This document shows, piece by piece, positions 53,535 through 64,000 of a stretch of 64,000 nucleotides of DNA. The DNA is from Isoetes taiwanensis (lineage: Eukaryota; Streptophyta; Lycopodiopsida; Isoetales; Isoetaceae): positions 12,129,836 through 12,193,835 of the forward strand of contig JAJEKV010000014.1 of assembly GCA_021234155.1 (NCBI GenBank), read 5' to 3'. Every line of letters starts with the position of its first letter. Position 1 is the first letter of the stretch. The notes under the pieces were generated by a model. That model did no database searches. It saw nothing but the letters and a program-made list of their open reading frames with translations, and had not been told where the DNA came from. The translations under genes and the position numbers were made by a program.

Positions 53535-56012
53535 TGCTGCCATGCTATGGCAGCATGTAAGAGCCAAGCATATATTAGTACTAATCCTATCAGTTTGGTT
53601 CAATTTGCAAGATATTAGGAGAATGCTTCACTAGCATACACTCAAGTTTGAAGAGCAAAGGAAGGACAATTGACTCAAGTCACTCAAGAGATGCAAAAGG
53701 TCAAACAAGCATAGGAAGTATAGAGAAGAAGAGAAAGAAGACCCCTTGAAGAGCATTCCATGGTATGTAATCATTTATGAGCTTGGCATCTTTGGCATTT
53801 TTTTGATTTCCATCCTCATCCACTCCACCATCCCAAATAGCATTGAACCTTGACTCCTTCCTCATACACCTCCCAAAGTCAAACTTGACCTTGAAAGTTC
53901 TTTCTAGTCAAAATACACCTTCATAAAACACCCACTTGCTTCATCATCCACTAGTTCAAGAGACTTGACTTAGTCATAACTTTGCTTATGAAGTCAACAT
54001 TCCATGCAACTTGAGCAAAATGTAGAGGCTTACCAAAATCCTAAGGGAAATGCTAAAAATTCAAATATGCCTCAAAGATGCTTCAAAGATGCTCCACAAA
54101 TTTTTTGGCTTCCTAATGAGCACTAGATGTGCCAAGTCCCCTACACCTTACTACACACATCACACCCATCACCATTTCATCCTTTTCATCTCAAACTCTC
54201 ATTCAAATCAAAATTCATTTCAAAATATCATTGTTGCCACATCACTTTTGACACCTCATCATTCACACACATCATCTCCACATCATTCTAAAAATTTTGA
54301 CTAGAGAATTTTCAAATTCAAATTGGTGACCGTCATCATTCCCATTGGCCATGTCATACTACCTAGCCATGCCATGTGTTTCAAATGCCACTTCATCCAC
54401 TCCCCAAATTTTTTCCAAACTCCAAAGAGCTCTATGGTGAAAAAGACCCCAGAGAATATTATAGGGCACAAAAGAGATTCCCCTAGAAAAAAAATTTTGA
54501 GAAAAGGCCTTATTTTTAGGCATGGTATATGTGTTCTAGGGAATCGTGCCATAGGGTGTAAGGGGTGCAAAAATTTTCCTATCCCCCCCCTTAGCCTAAT
54601 TTCTCTTCCAAGCCAATCCCCCTTGGCGTGGAGCATCCAGGAGTGTGGGGGTGATGGAGAAATCCCGAATCCCCGTGGACCTTTGCATAATAATCGAGAA
54701 GAAATCAATTTTTTGGGCCTTATATACTTTAATACGCTAAATTGAATTGGGCACGTGGGATATTTCTCTTATTTGCCGAAACCTAAACACGGAAAATGCA
54801 AGATCGTTTGAGGCGACCTAACAAACCATTAATTGACACCTAAACCCTTAGAATCATTATGATTAATGCCATGAATGCTTAGTGCGGGCTAAAAGACGAG
54901 GAAGAATTGAAAGAAATGATGAAGATTTCAGCGGAGCGGTACATTCTACACAAAGGGGATTTTTCGCCGAGAAGAGTTTCGAGGGGCTTGAAGGCAAAGA
55001 AGATTTTTGGCTTTGAAGAAGGACGGCTTGACAACCTTGAGCTTGATCGACCTCCTATGTTTACCTTTGATCCGGATTATTGACTTAATTCTCAGTTTTT
55101 TATGTGCACCTATTTGATCCACGTGCCCAAGACCACGAGCTTGGGATGTTATATTGTATCTTTCGAAAGTGGTGATTCAATTGAAAATCCGACCTTTGCG
55201 GCCGGTTTGTTTGAGTTGCTTTGTGATCTTTTCAAAAAGCAAAAATTATCATAACTTTATTGTCATAAGCGTGAGTATCTAGTGCGGAGTGCACATTGCT
55301 AGGCTGTGTTTTGTCTACGTATCACAAACCCTTAGAAAGTGCAAAAAGCCAAATCCTGCATTGCAATGGAAAGTTGGCATTGTTAGAACATAAGGTATTG
55401 CACAACAGGTGTGGAGCATGGGAGACCCTTTGTTTGAACTTCAATCTGTCAAACAAAGTATGTGGAAGTAAGGCGGCATTAGATACGCGTCGCGGTTGAC
55501 CCTTACAAAACATTATCTTTCAAGAACATTTTCTTCTTACAGTCTTAGGCTAAGAATTATCAAAAGAAAAAATTGGATCCTTTTTGGCGGAAAGAATAGT
55601 TGGCCCCCGGTGTGCGGAGACAAATCGAGAAAGATAGAGTTGATAGTCCCAAAAATTCATCACCAACATCGAGGAGTTCCAAATATCGGCTCTGTCGGGG
55701 ATATTGACCAAAAATTGGTTGGGTCATTGATTTGAATCTCGCCCATCTAGCCTACTCTGACCTCATTGAGCTTTTGCAGTCTGTTAGTGACAAGTGTTGA
55801 GAACATCAAGGAGTGATATCCACACCCATAGCCCCATAGATCACATTCTGCAAGAGATTTTGTGAGGCAGACTTTTTTCTCTTCAGGGAAACACACTCCT
55901 AGTGATCTTTTGTGATTCTTTCTGGAACTTTTGCACTCAGAGTGGTTGCCTTAAGCAACCTGGAGGTTCTAAACCACTGAGGTTGAAGGTTTTGCCAGGA
56001 ATACCTTCAACA
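53535..56012 (+). repeat. Q 3' LTR
   Basis: It is 2478 bp and matches 45036-47503. It ends CCTTCAACA and abuts the GTGAT duplication. Confidence 0.9.
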
Positions 56013-56017
56013 GTGAT
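56013..56017. repeat. Target site duplication GTGAT, right copy (element Q)
   Basis: Matches 45031-45035. Confidence 0.9.
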
Positions 56018-56709
56018 GTAATGGTGTGGAGTGATGTGGTGATGTGGACACTTGTTGCTTAGGTGGCAACCTGGTGGATGACACATGGAAGTACCAAATA
56101 ATGGGTGGACCCAAGTAGCTTTGTAGGTGATGACATGTGTGTCGAGCCATCATGCCATGTCACCTAGAAGTGGTGACTAGGCAAATTCGTGCTTAGCTTT
56201 TCCCTTTTTTTTTTTTTTTTTTTTTTGCTAGCAAAAAGTGCTTTTTAGTTTTAACTACTTGGTGTGAAGTGCATGATAATGGAATGGTGTGGTGAAGAAT
56301 AGTAACATGAAACTTGATGCTAGGCAATCTCTTTGGTGTAACAACTTTCTTGGAAATTGTGCCTTAGGTAGTGGTAGGTCAACTATGAAACAAGAGGCTA
56401 TGTGTGAGATGAATAATGGTATAGGGTGTGGAGATGCAAAAAAACAAAATAAGGGTAATGGTATGTTGGAAATGAGATCAATGTGAAGGAATAGAGTAGA
56501 AATGACAACATGAAGGAGAAAAATACCATTTTCATAGCTTGCAAACTTTCAGGGGGTCTTCCAAACTTCTAGATGCTTAGATCCTCTCAATGTGTGACCT
56601 TGATTCGGTTCAATGTCTTCACTTGGTTCTTCAACATAGTATCTTCTTTCTTACGCAATATGAATAAGATTTGATGGCACCTTGCCATGTTGCCATAGCA
56701 GGGGCAACA
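56018..56709 (-). repeat. E 3' LTR, inner part
   Basis: On the minus strand it begins TGTTGCCCCTGCTATGGCAACA-like (terminal hairpin TGTTGCC/GGCAACA, 56709-56688). The first 30 bp after Q continue the GATGTGGTGATGT-like repeat broken by Q. It contains an 18-base poly-T tract near 56209. Confidence 0.85.
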
Positions 56710-57503
56710 TCATGCTAAACAAGGGAAAAGAAATGGCTGGTCCCCTCGACCTTGTGAAAAAAAATGGAATATGATGAGGAAGAGTAATGATGGTAGTGCA
56801 AGAGAATGAAAATTCTCGAGAATATGGGCAGCAAAGGTAATAAAAAGAGATGAAAAAAAATGGAAATGAAGTTGGAGAAAGTCCGTGCAGATGGACATAG
56901 TAATGTGAATGATGCTTGAGTGAATGTCTTGAAGAAGGATGTTTGTATGGGCTGGAGCGGGGACTTGATTTTGAGAGTGACTTGACTCATTGACGACTTG
57001 ACTTGTTTGACTTCTCTTGAAAGATGTGTGGAGCAGAAGCAGTGACTTGAGTTGGGAGTATATTTTTATCTTTTTCTAAAACTTGAGCCACCTTTATGGA
57101 AGGCTTATGGAAGGTAGCAAGTCGTGTTCTCTCTTTTTTGAAAATGATTTGGGAAGCAAGGGCTAGATGAGAATGGAACAAAGGCGGATGAAAATGGATG
57201 GAATGTATCAGTGGACTGCCCGGTGTGGGAAAAATATATGATGTCGATTACCACGTTCTCCCCAGCTAATTTGTAGTCATGTTTAGCTCTTTGGGATCTG
57301 CATCAATGAAGAATTACGGGTGATATGAATTGGAGGGCAACTATTTGCTTTCGGTGGAGATTATGCTTGGTGGTGAACTTGTCATGGCAAGTTCTACATA
57401 TGTTAGAAAACAACTCCTCCTAGGCTTTCATATTTGTGATCTCCTTTGCAACATCATAATACACACAAGATATCAAAGTTAAAACCTATTTTTCTCTTTT
57501 TCC

Positions 57504-57534
<31 letters not shown>

Positions 57535-57662
57535 ACTTTATGAAAGTAATTTCAAAATAACATCAAAAGAGCACAAGCACCTACATCTTTAAGGAACATA
57601 CCTATTAATTTTAAAGCTAGTGTCTCTAATAATCCAAGTAGCTAACTATCCAAATGGCTATT
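56710..57662 (-). other. E 3' noncoding region
   Basis: On the minus strand it ends with a GGTCG...CAGCC version of the pre-LTR hairpin (about 56751-56734) and a T-rich motif ending TTTAGCATGA at the LTR. A poly-T run of about 20 is near 57516. No gene is supported. Confidence 0.68.
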
Positions 57663-58790
57663 CTATTCAAACAAACTCATACAAATATGTTGTTGCCAAT
57701 ATCTCTTTAGATGTAATATGTTTATAGGGTTCATGAGCTCTTTGTCTGTTGTGATATCTTCTAGGAAGTAAGAGTTTGTACACCTTGTCCACAGATTTTG
57801 TATGGCCCTTCCCATAAGCATCAAATTTTTCTTGTGTTTTCCCTTGCCTTGTCCCATTTGAGAACTAGTTCCCCTTCTTTGAAACTTCCTTGCAATTTGT
57901 GAATGGCTTTGAATCTTTGCTTTGCATCTTTTGCCTTCTTCGGCAAGGCGGCATTCTCTGCTTCAAATCTCTCTTCTTCTAGATGGAGCAACCTATCAAA
58001 CCTATCTTTGTATGCTTCCTCCATGCATTTGAATCTTTAGAGCTAACCTTAAGGAAGGCAACTCTAGTTCCTTTGGAACATGACCTCAACACCATAGACA
58101 AGAGCAAAAGGAGTATGATTAGTGCATCATGTAATTTAAGGTGCCAATCCTTTTTATGTACCTCTATTGTCTTCAAAGTGCATCATGTAATTTAAAGGTG
58201 CCAATCCTTTTATGTACCTCTATTGTCTTCTTGAGAATACCTTCTAGAACTTTGTTGGTGGATTCAGCTTGGCCATTGCCACGAGGGTAGTATCTTTGAA
58301 GCTTTTCACATGCTTTACTTTCAAGGTTTTAGGAGGTTGCTGATCACATCATTTATGGCTGTGTGCCTCTGTCGGAAACTATTTTCGGAGGAATACCAAA
58401 TCTAGTGCAAATGTTTTCATGGAGGAACCTAGCGGTTGTTAAAGCATTTGCTTGTCTTAATGGGGCGACTTACGCCCATTTGGTGAAAAAATCTGTTGCC
58501 ACTAGTATGTATTCATCTTTGAGAGGGAGAATTTGGATGTATAGGCCCTATGAAGTCTAGTCCCCAAGTTTGGAATGGACACGGAGGCGTGATGCTAGTT
58601 AAGGCGGAGGTGAAGAATTTTTTTTCCATGTATCGGCATTTATGGCATCTCACGATAGTCTCATAACAATCTTTAAACAAAAATTTGGGCCGGTAATATC
58701 GGACTGAAGTATCTTCTTTGCGGTTGTATCAATTTTGCATAACAAAATTCCTTCATGGCAAGCTTCTAGAATCAACTTCGGCTTGACCTA
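57663..58790 (-). pseudogene. E integrase, frame-disrupted
   Basis: Minus-strand fragments of finger, core and C-terminus: FTKWA near 58480, GNGQAE-like near 58280, KKDWHLKLHDAL near 58150, EERFEAENAALPKKAKD, GELVLKWDKARE and HLKRYWQQHICMSLFE ending near 57663. A 56-bp direct duplication (58121-58176 and 58177-58231) lies in the core C-terminal part. Confidence 0.82.
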
Positions 58791-60440
58791 TCAACACACC
58801 TTAGTAGAACACCAGTTGATCAATTTTACATAATACCTCTCCAATCATTTTGTATGTTTTGCTTTTTCTTTGAATCTTCTCAAGAACATTTGCTTGTAAA
58901 AAGTTTTACGGTGCCTCTTCATGTTTAAGAAACTTGATGATTTCATCTGCCGGATCCTCTTGCATCTTACTAGATAGCACAAGGTTAGTAGCAATGTCAC
59001 ACACTTCATCAATTACTTAAGCCATTAAAATCCTCAAACTCAAACACCTTATTGGTCAAATAATCACTAGGACTCTTAATTGTTTTGGTGATTGCTAACC
59101 TTTAAATTGTAATCCTGTATCTTGCATGCCCATCTACATAATTTAGCCTTACTCGAGTTTTCACGGAACAGCATGGGAATAGGATTTTTGATGTATCATT
59201 ACTTTCACCTCATTGTGTTGAACTATATGACCAAGCCTTTGCAGAAAAAACATTATTCGGCTGCACTTTTTTCCATTCTAGGGTATACGTTCTCGACATC
59301 GGACCAAATTTTCTGGCAAAAGATATTATCCCATGTTTACGCATGAGTGCTATGCCTCTGACTTTGCTAGTGACACGATATATGCACGGAATGGTTGAGC
59401 AAAGTGCGGTGGTTTCAAAATCTCGATTGGCATATGGAAGTTATCAGCGAGGTCAAATCGACTTGGCATTCATCTGTCCATTCTATTGCAATAAATCTGC
59501 TCTCACTCTTATTATACTTGCCAACCGCGTGTCGGGGCTGCCAAAGGACTTATGATGTGTGAAAAGTTGGGCACATACATTCTCAAAAAACTTGTCAAGC
59601 CCATGAAACTCTTCCTGTTTTTAGGGTTTTAGGTGGAGCTAATTTCTTCAAAGCCTCCATTTTTTCCTTAGGATACTTTGATCCCTTGAGTAGATACCTC
59701 ATGACCTAGCAATTCGCCTTTAGAACAGGAAATACACACTTCTTTGGATTCAAACACACTCCACCATTCCTGCACAACTCCATTGTCATTGTCAGCAACT
59801 CCATGTGTTTGGTTAGAGAAGTTCCAGGCATAGATCATCCAAGAAAACTCTAAAGTTTGACATAGGCATGCTTTGAAATATTTTATCCATTGCTCTTTGA
59901 AAGGTATGAGATGCATTCATCAAGCCAAATGGCATTTTCATCATGGCAAAAGTACCCCAAAGGGGTTATGAAAGAGGTCTTAGTTTGATCTGCCTCTTTT
60001 ATCTTGATTTGATTGAAACACGAAAATCCATCTAGAAAAGAGTATATTTCTTTCCCTGCAGTTGCATGTAACACTTCTTCTAGAAATGGTAATGGATAAC
60101 AATCTTTAATAGTGGCCTTGTTTAGATCCCTGTAATCTATACAAATCCTAATGCTCTTATTCTTCTTTTCTCTTTGGAACAATGCAAGGCTGACCCGGTC
60201 GAGATTTGTTATCTCTTTAATAACCTCAGCTTCTTTCATCTTCAATAATTCCTCTCTCGATCAAGGTAGCGGTGATGCATTTATTCTTCGAGTTTTTGCA
60301 TTCTGGGTTTAGCATTTTCTTTTATCTTTATTTCAAATTCACGGATATCGGTCCTCACTCCTACTAATTACGTATAATCGAGGCAAATACATCTTTCCAG
60401 GTTCTCAAAGAAAATTTTTAAGGAAGCCTCATCTTTTGCT
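58791..60440 (-). pseudogene. E reverse transcriptase and degenerate RNase H
   Basis: RT: RICIDYRDLNKATIKDCYPLPFLEEVLHATAGKEIYSFLDGFSCFNQI (open at 60245-59883) and a FLDDLCLE block near 59830, with Phe for Tyr. The RNase H region (about 59480-59150) is scrambled. Several frame changes occur. Confidence 0.82.
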
Positions 60441-61250
60441 ATCAAAAAGATCTCCAAGGAAAAGTGTTCTTACCTGTCCATTTTTGTTGATGGTTAACTC
60501 TTTTACCTCTTTCTCCTGCTTTGTGCATCTATCACGAGAATAGGATAAAGTTGTGTTGCATTTTCTTTGTTCAATTCATCTTCATTTATAGCTCCCTCGG
60601 CCAAATAGTCAAGGAACGCGGTTACGCAAAGTGCATACGCTTCACAATTCTCCTCCCTAGGTATATGTTTGATCTCCCAAGCCTTGAACTTGCTTAGAAG
60701 TTGCGGTACCCTTTCTTTGAGCTCGACATGTCTTGGTTTTGGTCGATATTCTCCGGTGACACAATGCATATCAATTGAGAATCACCAAAGATAGATCGTC
60801 GGTCAAACCTAAAGCCAAAGATTCTTCTAAGCCAGCTATGAGTGCCTTATATTAGGCCATATTTGAAGTGATTCCTTCATGCACTCTACCAACTTTGGAT
60901 AAGAGTTTATTGCACGGTTTCGATCACAAATTTGCAGGAAGATGCTATATTCAATTTGATTGAAATCCCACCATCAAACCACAACACACCTTTATTGAGA
61001 TTTGCTTCCATGCCAAGGTCACCTAAGCGGTAGGTATGATTTCTATTGGTTTGCAAAACGCGAAGCGGGCATTTTTAACACACGGCTCATCTTCAATCAA
61101 CATGTCTTGTTCTATAAAGTTGTATGCAGTTAGCATCCTGTTTTGTTTTTGTTGTATAGAGTTACAGTTCTTGCTCCATTTGAAATGGTACACGCCCTTT
61201 GGACGGAACGGGTCTAGCATCTACTGTGGATAACCATCTCCTTCCCAACA
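60441..61250 (-). pseudogene. E archaeal-type RNase H
   Basis: Minus strand: WFDGGIS-like near 60980, SNMA-stop-YKAL near 60855 where the catalytic Glu codon reads TAA, a GDSQL-like remnant near 60780, and WEIKHIPREENCEAYAL near 60650 where the final Asp position is Tyr. It again lies upstream of RT. With the Glu and final Asp codons altered, this copy could not be active as read. Confidence 0.8.
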
Positions 61251-62970
61251 ACAAGTCATATATGTCAGTCACATCACAATTATCTTCAAAAGCCACAACT
61301 ATGAAGGCCGGCCTCAACAATTATACCTTCAATTTCTATTGGCACCTTTGTCACTAGTCCTATGGGTTTTATCTTAGCATTGGAGAATGACCTTAATATG
61401 GCCGGTGATGGTTGAGTGGCAACAAGACCACATTTCTTCATTACATCTTTGAGGCATGACATTTAGTGGAGAGCCTCCATCTAGCAAGACCCTAGATAAA
61501 TGCAAGTTACCTAAACTAGGCTGAGCAAGTGAAGGCACTGGATCTTCTTTTCTTCTTGAGTTAATATAACCTTCTCTGTCTCATGCACATCAGCAAATGA
61601 AATTTGTTCAACATTATTAGACCTCAATATTTTCTCTCTATAGCTAGGTGCAATTAGAAGTGTGAGGAGATCTATGCTTACTTTAGAACTTTTTAGGATC
61701 ATATCTAGCTCATCTAACTCTTTGTCCTTTTTTATTAAACTTCTCAAAAAGGAGGTGGAGCTATCACACGAACTTCTTTGTTGGCAGGAATGTTCTTGCT
61801 CATACCTTTATCTGCGGGTGTTCCACTTTCCACCATTTTTCTTGTTTGCACCACCATGATCTCTTCACGCTCCTCATACTCCTCTACAAACCCTAATGGC
61901 GGATGTTCCCTCAATTTCTTGCCTTTGTCACGCTTGTCAAAGTATTCTTTAACAAAACATTTGTCCTCAAGATGACCTATTTCCTTAGAAATTGCACCCG
62001 CAGGCGAGATCTTTCCAAAATGACCTTTCTTACCACATTTCAAGCATGCCCTGTAATAGCAAATATCAGAAGGATGAGTATCTTTGAAACAATGTGCACA
62101 AGGAGGATAAGTTTTTTTGCTGTTCTTCAACTCCAAAAGTTGTTTGGTCAGCTCTGCAATGGTCTCAGACATTTTGGCCATCTCACTCTTGGATTCACTG
62201 ATTTTAGGTGTAGCTTCTTCATCTTTGGATTTTCTTCTTTCTTTTTGCCTTTGCATATCTGGGCACATGCTCATACTCCTGCTCATAATCTGGATAAAAA
62301 GGGTCAGCACAATGGTTTACATGATTATCAGGTAAAAAAGACATATCATTAGAGATTTTAGTTGCCTTTTCAAAAGCCTTGTGTATGGTATCAAAACCTT
62401 CCTGATTTTGAATCTTTAGCATCTTTCTGTGCACCTTAGGCCTTGGTGACAGTCCTTTAATGAAAGCAGCCACGAAATAGAGTGTGGGAGTAGGTACCTG
62501 ACTCTTTTGGCATTTTCTCAAGTATGCACTAAACCTTTCCACATAGTGGTTGATACTTTCACCTGCCCTTATGCAAAAAGTTTCTAGCTCATTTGCTAAC
62601 TCTTGAGGGGCGAGATAGTTTACTTAAACCTAGCCAAAAATTTTGCACAAGACTCTCATATGTATCAGTACCCATAACTGAGGTCACATGCTCACACCAA
62701 GCATATGCCTCATCTGATTTCATGCATCTCTTAAACTCAGAAAATCTACAGCCCTTTTTACAACCATAATCTCTATAATATTCATCAAATACTTTCAGAA
62801 AATGGTTAGCATTCATAGTTGGTTCAAATGTGGGTGGAGTAATGGGCAAACTTAGCTCAAAATACTGTGGGATTGCACAATTTGGCTACACCACAGTTGC
62901 AACAGGTACTCCTTGTGGTTCCAATGATTCTGGGGCTTCTTGTTGTTCACTTCTTCCTCTAGGAGCCATG
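61251..62970 (-). pseudogene. E Gag and protease
   Basis: Gag starts at the ATG at 62970 (MAPRGRSEQQEAPESLEPQG). Pieces: PTFEPTMNANHFLKVFDEYYRDYGCKKGC (62849-62589) and FSAYLRKCQKSQVPTPTLYFVAAFIKGL through KMLKIQNQEGFDTIHKAF (62542-62219). The knuckle region (62310-61744) has CAHCFKDTHPSDIC intact and two damaged knuckles (CLKCGKKGHFGKIS; AISKEIGHLEDKC). The protease D-G-G-S codons are at 61481-61470. Confidence 0.83.
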
Positions 62971-62993
62971 AGTTCTTCGAAAACCAGGTGGAA

Positions 62994-63011
62994 ATCTCGG
63001 TAGGACCTCCA
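62994..63011 (-). promoter_or_regulatory. E primer binding site (tRNA-Gln type)
   Basis: On the minus strand TGGAGGTCCTACCGAGAT, 3 nt after the LTR end at 63015. The E U5 echo carries the same GGTCCTA variant. Confidence 0.75.
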
Positions 63012-63014
63012 AAA

Positions 63015-64000
63015 TGTTGATGGCAAACCTGGCTAAACCACCAACCTCAGGTCAAAGAAGTAATAATCTTGGTCTAGGACCTCCAGATCACTTGAGGTGA
63101 TCACTCTGTGCTGGAATATCTGTGTTTAGACCTCCAGAAAACAAGATTTCACTAGTTTCCCTAAAGCCAAAAAAGCTAGTCTTGTTCTAACAGGCACAGA
63201 AACCAATGCACTCGACATTTTGAACCCAAGTAAGCATAGCATGATACAATGATATGTGAAAAAAGTGTTGCAGAAAGTCTATGCAAAGAATCTCCACAGT
63301 TGGTGAGGAATATTGATTCTTGACTAAGTCAGAAACTAGTCAATGGACTGGACAGTGCACTAAATTTTGCCAAATGAAAACGATGATGAATTTTTGATCC
63401 AACTAAATTTTGACAGTGAACACGGGACCTGCACAATAAGTGCATGCTATTTCCAAGGTCAAAAATTCAGTGTGTGATTTAAAAACATGTCTAAGCATCT
63501 AATATCTATAGAAAGAATGAGACAGACTTTGAAACATTAGGAGATTGATCTCCCCCCTTTCCCAAACGATTGTACTAAATGCAACTAGAGCCTCGGATGC
63601 AACCAGATACAGATATGTAGTTTTTTCTTTTTATTTTTCAAGTTAATTCAGATGCAAATGCTACAAATGATATTTTCCAAGGTTCGGATTTTCATTCATT
63701 TGGAATCGAGTCATCACATTTGATATCATGTTAATGATCAAGATGATCAATCAACATGACATCTCTAAAAACACACAAATCATGAATTTTTGGATACAAA
63801 TTGATCATAATATGCCTCAAGGCTGATTTCTTAAGGCGGGAGGATCTCTCAAACATCAATTCGACTTCACTCTTGGTGCCGTCTTGAATCGGCGCAAAAA
63901 GCCCACAAATTTCTCTGTCGAACAAATCCCTTTTTAAAAATCTACTTTTTTCAGCGGATCTTGGCAAATTGAGCCTTGGCTATGATGATGTCGGTTTAGG
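63015..64000 (-). repeat. E 5' LTR, partial
   Basis: Matches 43301-44290 and runs off the window. It contains the PBS echo (63085-63075, minus) and U5 hairpin (63086-63102). Compared with the 3' LTR it has an extra stretch near 63243-63275. Confidence 0.87.

Larger units (their letters stand above)
45036..56012 (+). mobile_element. Element Q (Ty3/gypsy, plus strand), inserted in the E LTR
   Basis: An 11.0-kb element with LTRs of 2468 and 2478 bp, PBS, Gag-Pol and 3' noncoding region, flanked by GTGAT. The LTRs are almost identical over long stretches, but 46080-47260 and the matching 54600-55760 differ densely at CAG/CTG/CCG sites. As the innermost element of this nest it is young, so the many frame breaks inside it are suspect. 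Confidence 0.9.
34420..64000 (+). mobile_element. Element P (Ty3/gypsy, plus strand), interrupted by E and running off the window
   Basis: P comprises a 5' LTR (34420-36355), PBS, Gag-Pol (36399-41775), 3' noncoding DNA and the first 672 bp of the 3' LTR (42629-43300), where E is inserted. The remaining P 3' LTR is expected to the right of the window. Its proteins are closest to T (KTATNHTPF, HLDEY). Confidence 0.87.
43301..64000 (-). mobile_element. Element E (Ty3/gypsy, minus strand), interrupted by Q
   Basis: On the minus strand: 5' LTR (from beyond 64000 to 63015), PBS, Gag-Pol (62970-57663), 3' noncoding DNA, 3' LTR (56709-56018 joined to 45035-43301). It belongs to a lineage distinct from H/F/T/P and is nearer to Q (SMNANxFLKxFxEYYxxYGxKKG). 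LTR length with Q removed is about 2.43 kb. Confidence 0.87.

Overview
This window is plant nuclear DNA made entirely of nested Ty3/gypsy LTR retrotransposons. I see no host gene, tRNA, rRNA or CRISPR array. The elements carry a Gag with CCHC zinc knuckles, a DGGS-type aspartic protease, YLDD reverse transcriptase, D,D35E integrase with a GPY-type C-terminus, LTRs of about 1.8-2.5 kb bounded by TG...CA, and a primer binding site matching the 3' end of tRNA-Gln. This places them in the plant Tat/Athila (OTA) side of Ty3/gypsy. Such deep nesting points to a large, repeat-rich land-plant genome; a gymnosperm or fern is plausible, but the sequence does not settle the species.

Layout, with elements named here. 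H (minus) is the oldest: 1-517 and 31099-34419. It was split by T (518-31098, minus), an LTR-internal-LTR-internal-LTR tandem flanked by one 5-bp duplication, AGTCT. The middle LTR of T received X (10103-23308, minus; duplication CCCTT), a short non-autonomous element with 0.69-kb LTRs. X received F (11921-22042, plus; duplication ATGGC), the best preserved copy. To the right, H is cut by P (plus, from 34420). The 3' LTR of P is cut by E (minus, 43301 to beyond the window). The 3' LTR of E is cut by Q (45036-56012, plus; duplication GTGAT).

Protein organisation is the same in every coding element: Gag, three CCHC knuckles, protease, an archaeal-type RNase H (aRH) with all four catalytic acids, reverse transcriptase, the ordinary RT-linked RNase H with its catalytic acids lost, then integrase. 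The aRH lies before RT, whereas in the Tat/Ogre/Retand elements known to me it follows RT-RH. F retains one open frame from Gag through RT; everything else is interrupted.

The noncoding parts are unusual too. Three short hairpins recur across families with compensatory changes: one at the very 5' end of each LTR, one about 20 nt upstream of the 3' LTR, and one in U5. The U5 hairpin is followed directly by an 11-nt echo of the PBS. There is no classical polypurine tract; a T-rich motif, duplicated upstream in three families, occupies its place. Many differences between otherwise identical copies fall on CAG/CTG and CCG sites, the pattern expected of base-calling errors at CHG-methylated cytosines, so some frameshifts here may not be real.
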